A stretch of DNA of 64,000 bases from Micromonospora halotolerans (GTDB lineage Bacteria > Actinomycetota > Actinomycetes > Mycobacteriales > Micromonosporaceae). The DNA lies in assembly GCF_032108445.1 (NCBI RefSeq), contig NZ_CP134876.1, positions 6,200,001 to 6,264,000 of the forward strand, written 5' to 3'. Under the pieces are notes generated by a model, which did no database searches, had not been told where the DNA came from, and was given only the letters and a program-made list of their open reading frames with translations. The position numbers and the translations under genes were made by a program. Shown piece after piece: positions 35,185 through 43,850 of this stretch. Each line of letters opens with the position of its first letter. Position 1 is the first letter of the stretch.

Positions 35185-37196
35185 CCCGCCACCGCCCATC
35201 CCCGGTCGACCGGCAGGCACGCCCGCACCGACGTGCCGCCCTCAGCGCCGGCCGTTACTGCGAAGGTGCCGCCCAGTTCCTCGGCCCGCTCGCGCATGCT
35301 GATCAGTCCGACACCCGCCGGCCGGTCCTCGGCCAGCCCCACCCCGTCGTCGTCGACCTGCACCACCAGTCCGGCCGGTTCGGTGGTCAGCCGGATGGCG
35401 CAGGTTCGGGCTGTGGCGTGCCGCGCGGCGTTGGTTACCGCCTCATCGGTGATCCGGTAAGCGGCGGCCTCCACCGCCGCGGGCAGCCGTCCGACGGGTG
35501 GGTCGCCGATCAGCTGGACGGTCAGCCCGTCGTGGCTGTGCCGTGCGGCCACCTCCCGGAGCGCGCCGACCAGTCCCAGCTCGTCCAGGCTGGGCGGGCG
35601 TAGCCCTCGCACAACTCGCCGCACGTCGCTGACCGCCTCCCGGGCCAGCGCGGCCAGGTCGGCCAGCGCGGCGACCACGGCCGGTTGACTGGCGAATCGG
35701 GCCTGGGCCGTCTCCAGTCGGAGCACCAGGGCGGCCAACCGCGGCCCCGTCCCGTCGTGCAGGTCGCGGCGGAGCCTGCGCCGCTCCTCCTCCCGGGAAA
35801 GCACCAGGCGCTCCCTCGAGGCGCGCACCTCCTCCGCCAACTGGGCGGCGTGGGCGGCGACCGCCACCTGCCGTCCGAGTTCGGCCAGCAACCGCCGCTC
35901 GGACTCGGTGAACGCCTCCCCTGGGCCGCGCGGGCCCAGCTCGAGCAGGCCCATCGGTCTGCCGCCGTGGATCAGCTCGATCGGGTACCGGCCGTGACGG
36001 GCCACACCGTGTTCTGCCTCGCGGGTCACCTCACCGTCGGGACCGGACAGGGCCAGTCGGGCGTACGGCAGGCGCAAACCGTCGGCGATTGCGGTGACCA
36101 CGCTGTGCAGGTCGGCCTCCGGCTCGGCGGCCTTGCCCAGGCGGCGTCCGATCTGGGTCAGGGTGCCGTACGGGTCCCGGCGCCCGCCGTGCAGCAGCCG
36201 GTCGACGGCCGCCTCCAACCGGTCACGCAGCGGAGCGAAGGCGACCGCCACCCCGGCGGTCGCCACCAGGCCGCCGAGCCGACCCGCCTCGGCGCCGAGA
36301 ATCGCCCCGACGTAGCTGACCACCGCCACATAGAGCGCGGTCAGCAGCGCCGTCAACGCCCCGTAGACCAGGGCGGCGCCGAGCACCGCCTCGATGTCGA
36401 AAAGCCGATGACGCAGGATCGCCACGCCCAGGGCGACCGGGAACGTCACGACGGCGACCAGGAACAGCACGTCCGCCAGCCAGCCGGGCAGCGGCACGCC
36501 CAGCGCCCCGGCCACCGGGTGGGCGGCAAGCACCCCGATGAAGACCAGGGCCGCCGCGACCACCCATGACAGCCGCCGCCGTTGCTCGGCGTCGCCCCGG
36601 CGATGCCGGACCAGCACGGACACCGCCGCGGCGAGCACCAGCGCCGCGGTCACCGGCGGCTCCACGGCGGCGACGACCGCTGCGGGTGCGGCCAGAGCGT
36701 CGATATCGAGCGGATTGTCCACACCCGAGCCGCCTGCGAGTTCGCCTGGCGCGAAGGCCGTGACGACTCCCTTCACGGCAAGCAGACCCGCGCCCCCGGC
36801 GAGCACCGGCCGCCAGCGCCGCGAAGGCAACCGCCCGTCCGGGATCAGGAGCATCGACAGGATCAGCAGGCCGACGCCGACCGGCGCCAGAACCGCGCCG
36901 GCCCAGGCCGCCGCGACCCCCACCGCGCCGTCGGCCACTGCCGCGTACGCCGACGCGGCGTCGGCCGCGACCATCGCCGCCGCGGAGGCCGTCAACAGCG
37001 GCCCGACTGGATGCCCCGGACGGCGGGCCAGCACGAGCGCGCCGACACTGGCCACGGCGAGCGGCACGCCCAGGGTGAAGCCGATGTCCGACCAGAACGG
37101 TCCGGCCGGTGCCTGCCGCCGAAGCGCCAGCGCCACCACCGCGAGGACGACGACACCGCTCCAGAGCGCGCCGACGCGGGCAGGTCGGTCGACCAT
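35181..37196 (-). CDS. Membrane sensor histidine kinase (HisKA_3 type)
   Basis: ATG 37196 follows GGGGGGAGGA; the frame opens further upstream without signals. The 671-residue product has about ten hydrophobic helices in the first 310 residues, a GAF-like region, the phospho-His helix [20 protein letters not shown], and an ATPase domain with [14 protein letters not shown] and [16 protein letters not shown]. Coupled to its response regulator by ATGA. The ligand is not predictable. Confidence 0.9.
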   Translation of the reverse strand: MVDRPARVGALWSGVVVLAVVALALRRQAPAGPFWSDIGFTLGVPLAVASVGALVLARRPGHPVGPLLTASAAAMVAADAASAYAAVADGAVGVAAAWAGAVLAPVGVGLLILSMLLIPDGRLPSRRWRPVLAGGAGLLAVKGVVTAFAPGELAGGSGVDNPLDIDALAAPAAVVAAVEPPVTAALVLAAAVSVLVRHRRGDAEQRRRLSWVVAAALVFIGVLAAHPVAGALGVPLPGWLADVLFLVAVVTFPVALGVAILRHRLFDIEAVLGAALVYGALTALLTALYVAVVSYVGAILGAEAGRLGGLVATAGVAVAFAPLRDRLEAAVDRLLHGGRRDPYGTLTQIGRRLGKAAEPEADLHSVVTAIADGLRLPYARLALSGPDGEVTREAEHGVARHGRYPIELIHGGRPMGLLELGPRGPGEAFTESERRLLAELGRQVAVAAHAAQLAEEVRASRERLVLSREEERRRLRRDLHDGTGPRLAALVLRLETAQARFASQPAVVAALADLAALAREAVSDVRRVVRGLRPPSLDELGLVGALREVAARHSHDGLTVQLIGDPPVGRLPAAVEAAAYRITDEAVTNAARHATARTCAIRLTTEPAGLVVQVDDDGVGLAEDRPAGVGLISMRERAEELGGTFAVTAGAEGGTSVRACLPVDRGWAVAG

Positions 37197-37341
37197 TCCT
37201 CCCCCTTCCTCGGCCCACCGTTGCGGTGTCGCCGGCCTCAGCAGCACCGACGTCGGCCGTGCCGGCCCTCGGCCGGGTCGCCGAGCCGACGCCGGCACGG
37301 TCGACCCGGCCGCGTGGCGGACATTCTGCCCGCTCCACGGA

Positions 37342-37866
37342 TCAGCTGACGGCCGGCACCACGGCAGGCGCGGCACGTCGGGACATGGCCCAGCCGATCG
37401 CGACGTAGAGCAGCCCGAAGGCGATCTCGCCGTAGACCGGGACCCCGCTGAGCACGACACCGAGCAGGACCCCCACCCCCGCCCAGACCGGCAGGGCCCG
37501 AGCCCGCAGGCAGGCGATGCCGAGCAGCAGCAGGCCAACGAGCAGGCCCAGCAGCGAGGCCGGCCCCGCCGGAGACTCGAAGAAGTCACCTACCCCAGTG
37601 AGGTTCAACAGCAGGATGGCTACCTGCACCAGGGACGAGAGCACCCCCAGAACGGCCCCGGTGGTGGCCAGGCTGGCCGAACGGGGGCGGCAGAGCACGG
37701 CGATCGCGATGATCGCGACTGGCAGGAGAAGGCCCCGGCCGAGGTACCCGACCGTCGACAGCGGCCCACCGTCCGGCTCCGCCAAGTGGTCCAGGCCGAG
37801 CAGTACGGAGCAGAGCCCACCACCGGCCGCGGCCGCGGCCCCCAGACGGGCGAGACTGACGTTCAT
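37342..37866 (-). CDS. Five- to six-helix integral membrane protein
   Basis: ATG 37866 with AAGGGAG upstream. The 174-residue product is almost entirely hydrophobic helices (LLLPVAIIAIAVLCRP; GLLVGLLLLGIACLRAR; AGVGVLLGVVLSGVPVYG). It precedes the sensor kinase by about 145 bases on the same strand and may be co-transcribed. No family name assigned. Confidence 0.75.
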   Translation of the reverse strand: MNVSLARLGAAAAAGGGLCSVLLGLDHLAEPDGGPLSTVGYLGRGLLLPVAIIAIAVLCRPRSASLATTGAVLGVLSSLVQVAILLLNLTGVGDFFESPAGPASLLGLLVGLLLLGIACLRARALPVWAGVGVLLGVVLSGVPVYGEIAFGLLYVAIGWAMSRRAAPAVVPAVS

Positions 37867-38014
37867 GATGTACTCCCTTGCCGACTTCGACGGATCGTGA
37901 CCCACTGATCCTCAAGCCCGCCGATATCCCGGCACATCGGCCCCGATCCCGCGCGACCCGGGATTTCCGTCCCGCCGGCCGGGACCGAGACCGGGCTGGA
38001 CGGACGAGCCGGCG

Positions 38015-38188
38015 GTGGCGGCCACAGCAGCCGCACCCGCGGCACCGCCACCTCCACCGCCCCAGTTCTGCCTGATCTCCATCGGCGTCGGCCTGGTCAC
38101 CATGCCGTTGACGTGGATCGCGTATCTGATCCTGGGTCCGATACTGGCCGCGCGAGCGGTGGAGGAGCACAACGCCCGCGGCTGGTGA
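38015..38188 (+). CDS. Possible 57-residue membrane peptide
   Basis: From GTG 38015 the plus strand encodes an Ala/Pro-rich start followed by one membrane helix (LISIGVGLVTMPLTWIAYLI) and a charged tail (ARAVEEHNARGW). There is no good ribosome site. It may be a small membrane protein or the tail of a lost gene. Confidence 0.4.
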   Translation: MAATAAAPAAPPPPPPQFCLISIGVGLVTMPLTWIAYLILGPILAARAVEEHNARGW

Positions 38189-39073
38189 CGGTGTCGCTTG
38201 TGGCCTGAGTAGAAGATGCTGCTGCGGTCAGCAGCGGGCTCACCAGCCTCGAGGCGGCGGCCCGCATGCCTTGACTACGGCACGGTGGTCTCGGCGTTCT
38301 GTCGGACGGGCAGCACGAGGCGTGCGGCGCAGAGGTCTCACGTGTCGCTGTCACCGCAGCGTTCGGCGCCCGGTGGGTCGGCGAAGAGATCGCTTCACTT
38401 TGAGCTGTGCAGTTCTCATCGGCAGACGGCCGCCGCGCTGACCGGCCTGCCGGGATGGCCCCGCCTGTCCGAACCGGTGGGCTGACCGCCCGATCAGCCG
38501 GGCGGACCGCCGGCCGATGTTCCGCCCGAGGTTCAACCGATCCGCCCGGTTGAACCCGCCAATCGGCGAGCCGGCTTCTCGATCGGCGGCACTCGGCCGC
38601 CACCCGGGGGTCGCGACGCCGATAGCCGACTCACCCCTTGCCGCCCCGACCTGCGGTTTCGACAGTGAACGCAGGAACCCGGCCGCGTACCGCGGAAGGC
38701 GCGAGGACGCCGCACGCCGGCGCGCGGAAGCCGCCGCGGAGGGCCGGCCCGAGCAGAGACCGGAGGCGACGGTGATGGACATCGCCAGTTGACAGTGACT
38801 ACCAGGTGACCGTCTTCGAGGAAGACGACGACCCGGAGGCCCTCATTGGGGAGGCGGTCGAGTACGACCTCTCCACGGACGAGGAGCACTGACGTGAGGG
38901 TGCATCTGGCACCCACCCTGAGAGTTCTCCGCGAGCGGAGATCAACATGCGGTCGTCCCATCCGGTCCGCTGGTACGGGCGGATGCGCGGCCTCACCGAC
39001 GACGGCGTCGTCGGCCGCCTCACCTGGACCCAGATGGGTGTCCGGGTCACCTACTGACGTCGGGAGAGTTCTC
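38189..39073. other. Remnant-rich stretch with a hairpin
   Basis: No intact gene was recognised. A perfect 10-bp inverted repeat (GGTTCAACCG at 38530-38539, CGGTTGAACC at 38547-38556) could be a terminator or protein-binding site. At 38776-38892 a frame without start reads SDYQVTVFEEDDDPEALIG and ends STDEEH. At 38947-39057 a 36-residue frame reads HPVRWYGRMRGLTDDGVVG. Both look like ends of decayed small genes. Confidence 0.4.
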
Positions 39074-39340
39074 ATGCGGGTGTCCTTCCGTCCGGCTCGG
39101 GACGGCTACGCCTTCACCAACGGCTTCACCAACCACATCAAGATCGCCGGCCTGCCGATCACCGACACCAAGGGCCGGTGCGGCGGAATGGCGTTCGCCG
39201 CCATGGACCACTGGCACCAGCGCCTGCCGGTGCCGCCCGCCGGCGGTTCCTGCGGCGGCGGCAGGGCTGTGGCGTCGACTGGCAGGCGGGGCCATGGCGA
39301 CTACGTGACCCAGCGCCGACGGTGTCCGGCGGATCCCTGA
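39074..39340 (+). pseudogene. Truncated conserved hypothetical gene
   Basis: From ATG 39074 (GGGAGAG upstream) the first 55 residues look conserved (FRPARDGYAFTNGFTNHIKI, RCGGMAFAAMDHWHQRLPVP). After that the sequence becomes Gly/Arg-rich and stops at 39340. Actinobacterial proteins starting this way are usually several hundred residues, so a 3' deletion is inferred. Confidence 0.5.
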
Positions 39341-39428
39341 GCGGGAAGCGCCACACGGGCGAGCTCGAATCCACGCTCCTCAGGCAGCGGACTGCCTGCA
39401 CCGGCGGCCTGGCGTGGCCGTGCCGGGC

Positions 39429-40457
39429 CTACCGTCCTCCGACCGGCCGGCCGGACCCGTCGATGCGTGCCGGGAGACTGCAGGGCTCGAAGAGGCTCGG
39501 GTCGTGGAAGGACACGATCCGGGAGACGCCTGTTCGGGTGAGGGTGAGCACCTGCAGGCCGTGCGGATGGTAGAGCCCGTCGGCGCCGCGGGTGTAGGTG
39601 GCGAGCGCCGGCTGGCCGTTGGCCGTCGCCGGAATCGTGCGGACCGCCCCGGCGCGGTCGAACACGGTGGTGGTGAGGAAGCGAATGACCGCGTCGCGTC
39701 CGGCGAACCATGTCAGGTGTGGCGGCATCTCCATCGTGACGTCCTCGCGCAGCACCCGTAGCAGTGCCGCGGTGTCCGCGTTCTGGAAGGCCTGTGCGTA
39801 CCGGTCGAGCAGCATCCGGTCGGCCGGATCGGCCGGTTCGGTGAACATGTCCTCGGTGAGGCCGGTGCGAGCGAGGTGCGCGCGGGCCCGGGCGAGCGCG
39901 CTGTTGACCGCGTCGGTAGTGGTGTCGAGCAGGTCGGCGACCTCGGAGGCGTGCCAGGCGAGCACGTCGCGCAGGATCAGCACGGCCCGCTGTCTGGCCG
40001 GAAGGTATTGCAGAGCTGCCACCAGGGCGAGTCGGACGCTGCTACGTGTGGTGACGATCGTGGCAGGGTCCACGGCCGGCAGTGCGGCGTCGGGCAGCGG
40101 GTGGACCCAAGCGACGTCCGGACCGGCGACCGTCAGCGGCTGGTCCGGGTCACCGGAGGGCCCTAGCCCGGAGGGCAGGACCCGTCGACTGCGGTGGTTC
40201 AGGGTGGTGAGGCAGGCGCTGGTGGCGATGCGATACAGCCAGACCCGCAGCGACGATCGGCCCTCGAAACCGGCAAAGCCGCGCCAGGCCCGCAGGTAGG
40301 TTTCCTGGACGATGTCCTGGGCGTCGTGCAGCGAGCCCAGCATGCGGTAGCAGTGCGCCAGAAGTTCGCGGCGGAACGGCTCGGTGAGCCGGGAGAACTC
40401 CTCGTCGTCCGTCCCCGCGTAAGGCTCCCGGACCAGATCCTGCGCTGCTTGCGCCAT
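39429..40457 (-). CDS. ECF sigma factor with SnoaL-like C-terminal domain
   Basis: Protein of 342 residues, ATG 40457 with GGTGGAG upstream. Sigma region 2 is at about 20-95 (ELLAHCYRMLGSLHDAQDIV, VWLYRIATSACL) and region 4 at about 140-200 (LPARQRAVLILRDVLAWHAS, LLDTTTDAVNSALARARAHL). The C-terminal 130 residues form an NTF2/SnoaL-like fold (DRYAQAFQNADTAALLRVLR, FAGRDAVIRFL), as in the SigG/SigJ-like ECF groups where the extra domain controls the sigma activity without an anti-sigma factor. It is divergent from a SnoaL-SDR-MFS operon, the probable target. Confidence 0.9.
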   Translation of the reverse strand: MAQAAQDLVREPYAGTDDEEFSRLTEPFRRELLAHCYRMLGSLHDAQDIVQETYLRAWRGFAGFEGRSSLRVWLYRIATSACLTTLNHRSRRVLPSGLGPSGDPDQPLTVAGPDVAWVHPLPDAALPAVDPATIVTTRSSVRLALVAALQYLPARQRAVLILRDVLAWHASEVADLLDTTTDAVNSALARARAHLARTGLTEDMFTEPADPADRMLLDRYAQAFQNADTAALLRVLREDVTMEMPPHLTWFAGRDAVIRFLTTTVFDRAGAVRTIPATANGQPALATYTRGADGLYHPHGLQVLTLTRTGVSRIVSFHDPSLFEPCSLPARIDGSGRPVGGR

Positions 40458-40798
40458 GTCGTCGCTCCACCCGTCTGCGGCCTGACCTGTCTTGATGCAG
40501 ACCTGCGGTCCGCCTGAAAGTGATCGGCCCGGAGCTTCGGTGTGGCCAAGCCCACGTCGCTGTAGGTGGCCGACCAGTGCGATCCATCCGCTGAGTCTTC
40601 ATTCGTGACCGGCGAGCTGCCAGGTCCGCCGGGCGCTCGTACGGCCGCTACTCGTGCCCGATCCGCTTCATCTCAGGCTTCAAAAGGCCGCAGAGGTCGT
40701 CGCCGCTGGCGTCGCGCCCTCCAAGTGGCGGTGGCCCCCGACCGCGACACGGGTTCCCTGGCCCCAGGTCAGTCGACACATCGATGAGAGGACGACCA
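40458..40798. promoter_or_regulatory. Divergent intergenic region, sigma factor / SnoaL operon
   Basis: A 341-base gap that must carry both promoters. No clear -35/-10 pair, operator palindrome or gene was recognised. Confidence 0.35.
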
Positions 40799-41203
40799 AT
40801 GACTTCCACGAGGACCCAGGACACCGACGAGCATGCGGTACGAGCCCTGATCGACGCCGTCTCGGCCGCGTGGGCGGACAACGACGTGGCCGCGTTCGTC
40901 GCCCACTACGCCGACGACGCGACCGCGGTCCTGCCTGGGCTCGCACTGCTGAGCAAGGCAGTGATCCGCACCGCGATGGCGGCGGCGTTCGCCGACCAAC
41001 TCAAGGGCACTCGGCGCATCCATCGCGTGCAGGACGTGCGGTTCCTCGACAACGCCACCGCGATCGTGATCAGCCGCAGCGTCACCGTCCACGCCAGCGA
41101 GAACGAGCCGCCCGCCGATCGATGGTCGATCGCGACGTGGGTCCTGTCCGACCGCTCCGGGCGTTGGCTCATCGAGGCCTACCACGACTGCCCCGCCGCC
41201 TGA
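40799..41203 (+). CDS. SnoaL-like (SgcJ/EcaC-type) protein
   Basis: Protein of 134 residues, ATG 40799 with GAGAGGAC upstream. It has an NTF2-like fold signature (ALIDAVSAAWADNDVAAFVA, HYADDATAVLPGLAL, SDRSGRWLIEAYHDCP), as in the SgcJ/EcaC family of small-molecule binding proteins. First gene of a three-gene operon with an SDR and an MFS exporter. Its fold matches the C-terminal domain of the divergent sigma factor, which suggests they sense related molecules; that is inference. Confidence 0.85.
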   Translation: MTSTRTQDTDEHAVRALIDAVSAAWADNDVAAFVAHYADDATAVLPGLALLSKAVIRTAMAAAFADQLKGTRRIHRVQDVRFLDNATAIVISRSVTVHASENEPPADRWSIATWVLSDRSGRWLIEAYHDCPAA

Positions 41204-41238
41204 CCGCAAACACCAGACAACGGACGAGGAGGAGCACG

Positions 41239-41979
41239 ATGACACAGCTGTCCGGACGGGTCGCACTGGTGACCGGCGGGAGCCGCGGGATCGGCGCGGC
41301 CATCGCCCAGCGACTCGCGCACGACGGCGCGACGGTGGCGCTCACCTACACCAGTGCCGCCATGAAGGCCCAGGCCGTCGCTGACAAGATCGAGGCCGAA
41401 GGCGGGCGCGCACTGGTCATCCGCGCCGACAACGGCGACCCGGACGAGGCCGTCGGTGCCGTCGAGCAGACCGTGCGAGTGCTCGGCGGCATCGACATCC
41501 TGGTCAACAACGCCGGCGTCTTCACCGGCGGCCCACTGGACCAGATCACGCTGACCGAGCTCGACCGGATCCTCGCCGTCGACGTGCGCGCGGTCTTCCT
41601 CGCGTCACAGGCCGCCGCGCGGCACATGACCGAAGGCGGTCGGATCATCACCATCGGCAGCGCTCTGACCGAGCGGGTCCCGGCGGATGGCATGACCGTG
41701 TATGCGATGTGCAAGGCCGCGCTAACCGGTCTGACCCGGGGCCTGGCGCGTGACCTGGGCCCGCGCGGGATCACCGCCACCGTGGTGCACGGCGGCCTGA
41801 TCGACACCGACATGAACCCGGCCGACGGCCCCGCGGCGGGCCTGCTCACCGGTGTCACCGCGCTAGGCCGCTACGGCACCGCCGCGGACATCGCCGCGAC
41901 GGTGTCCCACCTGGCCGGCGACGGCGGCCGGTACATCACCGGCACCGCGATCACCGTCGACGGCGGATTCGCCGCCTGA
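41239..41979 (+). CDS. Short-chain dehydrogenase/reductase
   Basis: Protein of 246 residues with GAGGAGGAG before ATG 41239. NAD(P) motif TGGSRGIGAAIA, NNAG motif VNNAGVF, catalytic Ser (TIGSALTE) and YxxxK (YAMCK), C-terminal GTAITVDGGFAA: a complete classical SDR (FabG-like). It lies between the SnoaL-like gene and the MFS gene, 35 bases after the former. Confidence 0.93.
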   Translation: MTQLSGRVALVTGGSRGIGAAIAQRLAHDGATVALTYTSAAMKAQAVADKIEAEGGRALVIRADNGDPDEAVGAVEQTVRVLGGIDILVNNAGVFTGGPLDQITLTELDRILAVDVRAVFLASQAAARHMTEGGRIITIGSALTERVPADGMTVYAMCKAALTGLTRGLARDLGPRGITATVVHGGLIDTDMNPADGPAAGLLTGVTALGRYGTAADIAATVSHLAGDGGRYITGTAITVDGGFAA

Positions 41980-42052
41980 CCGTTCCGCCTGACCTACCCC
42001 CTCAGGGCGAGGCGGAACCCGAGCACCGGACAGACAACCCTTGGAGAAAAAC

Positions 42053-43495
42053 GTGGACAAGACCCGAACGCCGGTACGCTCCACCCCGGCGCAGCGGTGG
42101 GTTCTGGCCCTCAGCTCCCTCGCATCGTTCATCGTGGTGCTGGACATGCTGGTGGTGGCGACCGCGCTGCCCGCCATTCAGCGGGACCTCAACGCGTCGC
42201 TCGAGGATCTCGAGTGGACCGTCAACGCCTACACGCTCAGCTTCGCGGTCCTGCTGATGACCGGGTCGGCGCTGGGCGACCGCTACGGGCGACGCCGCCT
42301 GTTCGCGATCGGGCTGGGCCTGTTCGCCGCGGCCTCGGCCGCCTGCGCGCTGTCCACCCAGGCGAGCCCGCTGATCGCGGCGCGAGTCGTGCAGGGCGCC
42401 GGCGCCGCGATGATCATGCCGGTCGCGCTGGGCGTGCTCAACGGCGCGTTCCCGCCCGAGCGACGTGGCTGGGCGACGGGCATCTACGGCAGCATCACCG
42501 GGCTCGCCGCGATCACCGGCCCAGTCCTGGGTGGCGTCGTCACCCAGCACCTCGCCTGGCAGTGGATCTTCTGGCTGAACGTTCCGATCACGCTGATCGC
42601 GATTCCGCTGGTGCTCGGCCGGATTGTCGAGACCCGCGGGCCCGGCGGTGCGCTCGACCTTCCGGGCCTGGCCCTGGCCGCCGGCTCGGCGCTCGGCGTC
42701 ACCTGGGCTCTGGTGCGCGGCAACGCGGCCGGATGGAGCAGCACCGAGACCCTGACGACGCTGGCCGGCGGGATCGTGCTCGGCGGCCTGTTCGTCATCA
42801 GGGAGCTGAGAACCCCTACCCCCATGCTGCCGATGCGGTTGTTCCGCTCGCCGGCCTTCTCCGCCGGCAACGCCGCGGTCTTCTTCACAAACGCGTCGCT
42901 GACCAGCGCGATCTTCTTCACCGCCCAATTCCAGCAGGTCGCACTCGGCCACGGTGCACTGCAAGCCGGCCTGCGGCTGCTGCCGTGGGGCATCGCGCCG
43001 TTCCTCATCGCGCCACGGGCGGGCGCGCTCACCGATCGAATCGGCGAACGGACGCTGGTCATCGCCGGCACGCTCCTGCTCGGCGTCGGCATGGGATGGA
43101 TCGCGCTGATCTCCGAACCCGGCATCGGGTACGCCATGACCGCCGTCGCGATGACCGTCGGCGGCCTCGGGTTCTCGCTGGCCCTTCCCGCCGTCACCAA
43201 ATCAGTCGTCAGCCGCGTCGCGCCGCAGGACATCGGCCGGGCATCGGGCACCTTCAGCACCCTCCGCCAGCTCGGCGGCGCGTTCGGGGTCGCCCTCACC
43301 GGCGCCGTCTTCGCCACGGCCGGCGGCTACGCCACCGCTCGCGCGTTCAGCGACGGCTACGTCCCGGCGATGAGCGTCTCCGCCGCGCTCGCCTTCGCGG
43401 CCACCGCCGCTGGCATCGTGCTACCGCGACATCGCGGCCTCGCGCCGGCCACGATCACCGGACATGCCGCACCTGTCGAATCCAAGGCGGGATGA
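42053..43495 (+). CDS. MFS multidrug exporter, 14-helix DHA2 type
   Basis: GTG 42053 with TTGGAGAAA upstream; 480 residues. Motifs typical of DHA2 exporters: LDMLVVATALPAIQRDL in helix 1, GDRYGRRRLFAIGLGLF in loop 2-3, RVVQGAGAAMIMPVALGVLN and ITGPVLGGV (antiporter motif C). Fourteen hydrophobic segments can be counted. Last gene of the SnoaL-SDR-MFS operon; probably exports the compound that induces the divergent ECF sigma system. Confidence 0.92.
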   Translation: MDKTRTPVRSTPAQRWVLALSSLASFIVVLDMLVVATALPAIQRDLNASLEDLEWTVNAYTLSFAVLLMTGSALGDRYGRRRLFAIGLGLFAAASAACALSTQASPLIAARVVQGAGAAMIMPVALGVLNGAFPPERRGWATGIYGSITGLAAITGPVLGGVVTQHLAWQWIFWLNVPITLIAIPLVLGRIVETRGPGGALDLPGLALAAGSALGVTWALVRGNAAGWSSTETLTTLAGGIVLGGLFVIRELRTPTPMLPMRLFRSPAFSAGNAAVFFTNASLTSAIFFTAQFQQVALGHGALQAGLRLLPWGIAPFLIAPRAGALTDRIGERTLVIAGTLLLGVGMGWIALISEPGIGYAMTAVAMTVGGLGFSLALPAVTKSVVSRVAPQDIGRASGTFSTLRQLGGAFGVALTGAVFATAGGYATARAFSDGYVPAMSVSAALAFAATAAGIVLPRHRGLAPATITGHAAPVESKAG

Positions 43496-43808
43496 CCAGT
43501 CGAGCAGGACGATCTACATTCCTCGACTTGGCGACTGACGGTCGTCTACCTCGTTGTACCAGGGGCGGAGGAGGCACGACTGCGCCAACTGCACCAGTGG
43601 ACAGCGCACGGGATCGGCACCAGAGGACGGCATCGTCGGTGGTGAAGACCTGCCCGTGGCCCCGCTCAGTGGCCAAGGCCCCGAGGTGATCTCGGTCGTC
43701 ACCTGGCGTCTCTCCCTTGATCGGTCGATCAGCCGTTATTTGTACAGTCCCGCGCTGGGCCGGATAGATCCGGCGGATCGCCGCTCGCCGCGCGTCACCG
43801 CTCCGGCG
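43496..43808. other. Intergenic stretch without recognised gene
   Basis: Between the MFS gene and the terminator of the SGNH gene. A short plus-strand frame (LTVVYLVVPGAEEARLRQLH) could be a fragment. Nothing else was recognised. Confidence 0.3.
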
Positions 43809-43848
43809 GGTGGCTGCGTGCCGGCCTGTGGGGCAGCACGCAGCCACC
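43809..43848 (-). terminator. Hairpin after the SGNH hydrolase gene
   Basis: Perfect 12-bp arms GGTGGCTGCGTG (43809-43820) and CACGCAGCCACC (43837-43848) with a 16-base loop, starting 2 bases after the stop of the minus-strand gene. Confidence 0.7.
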
Positions 43849-43850
43849 GC

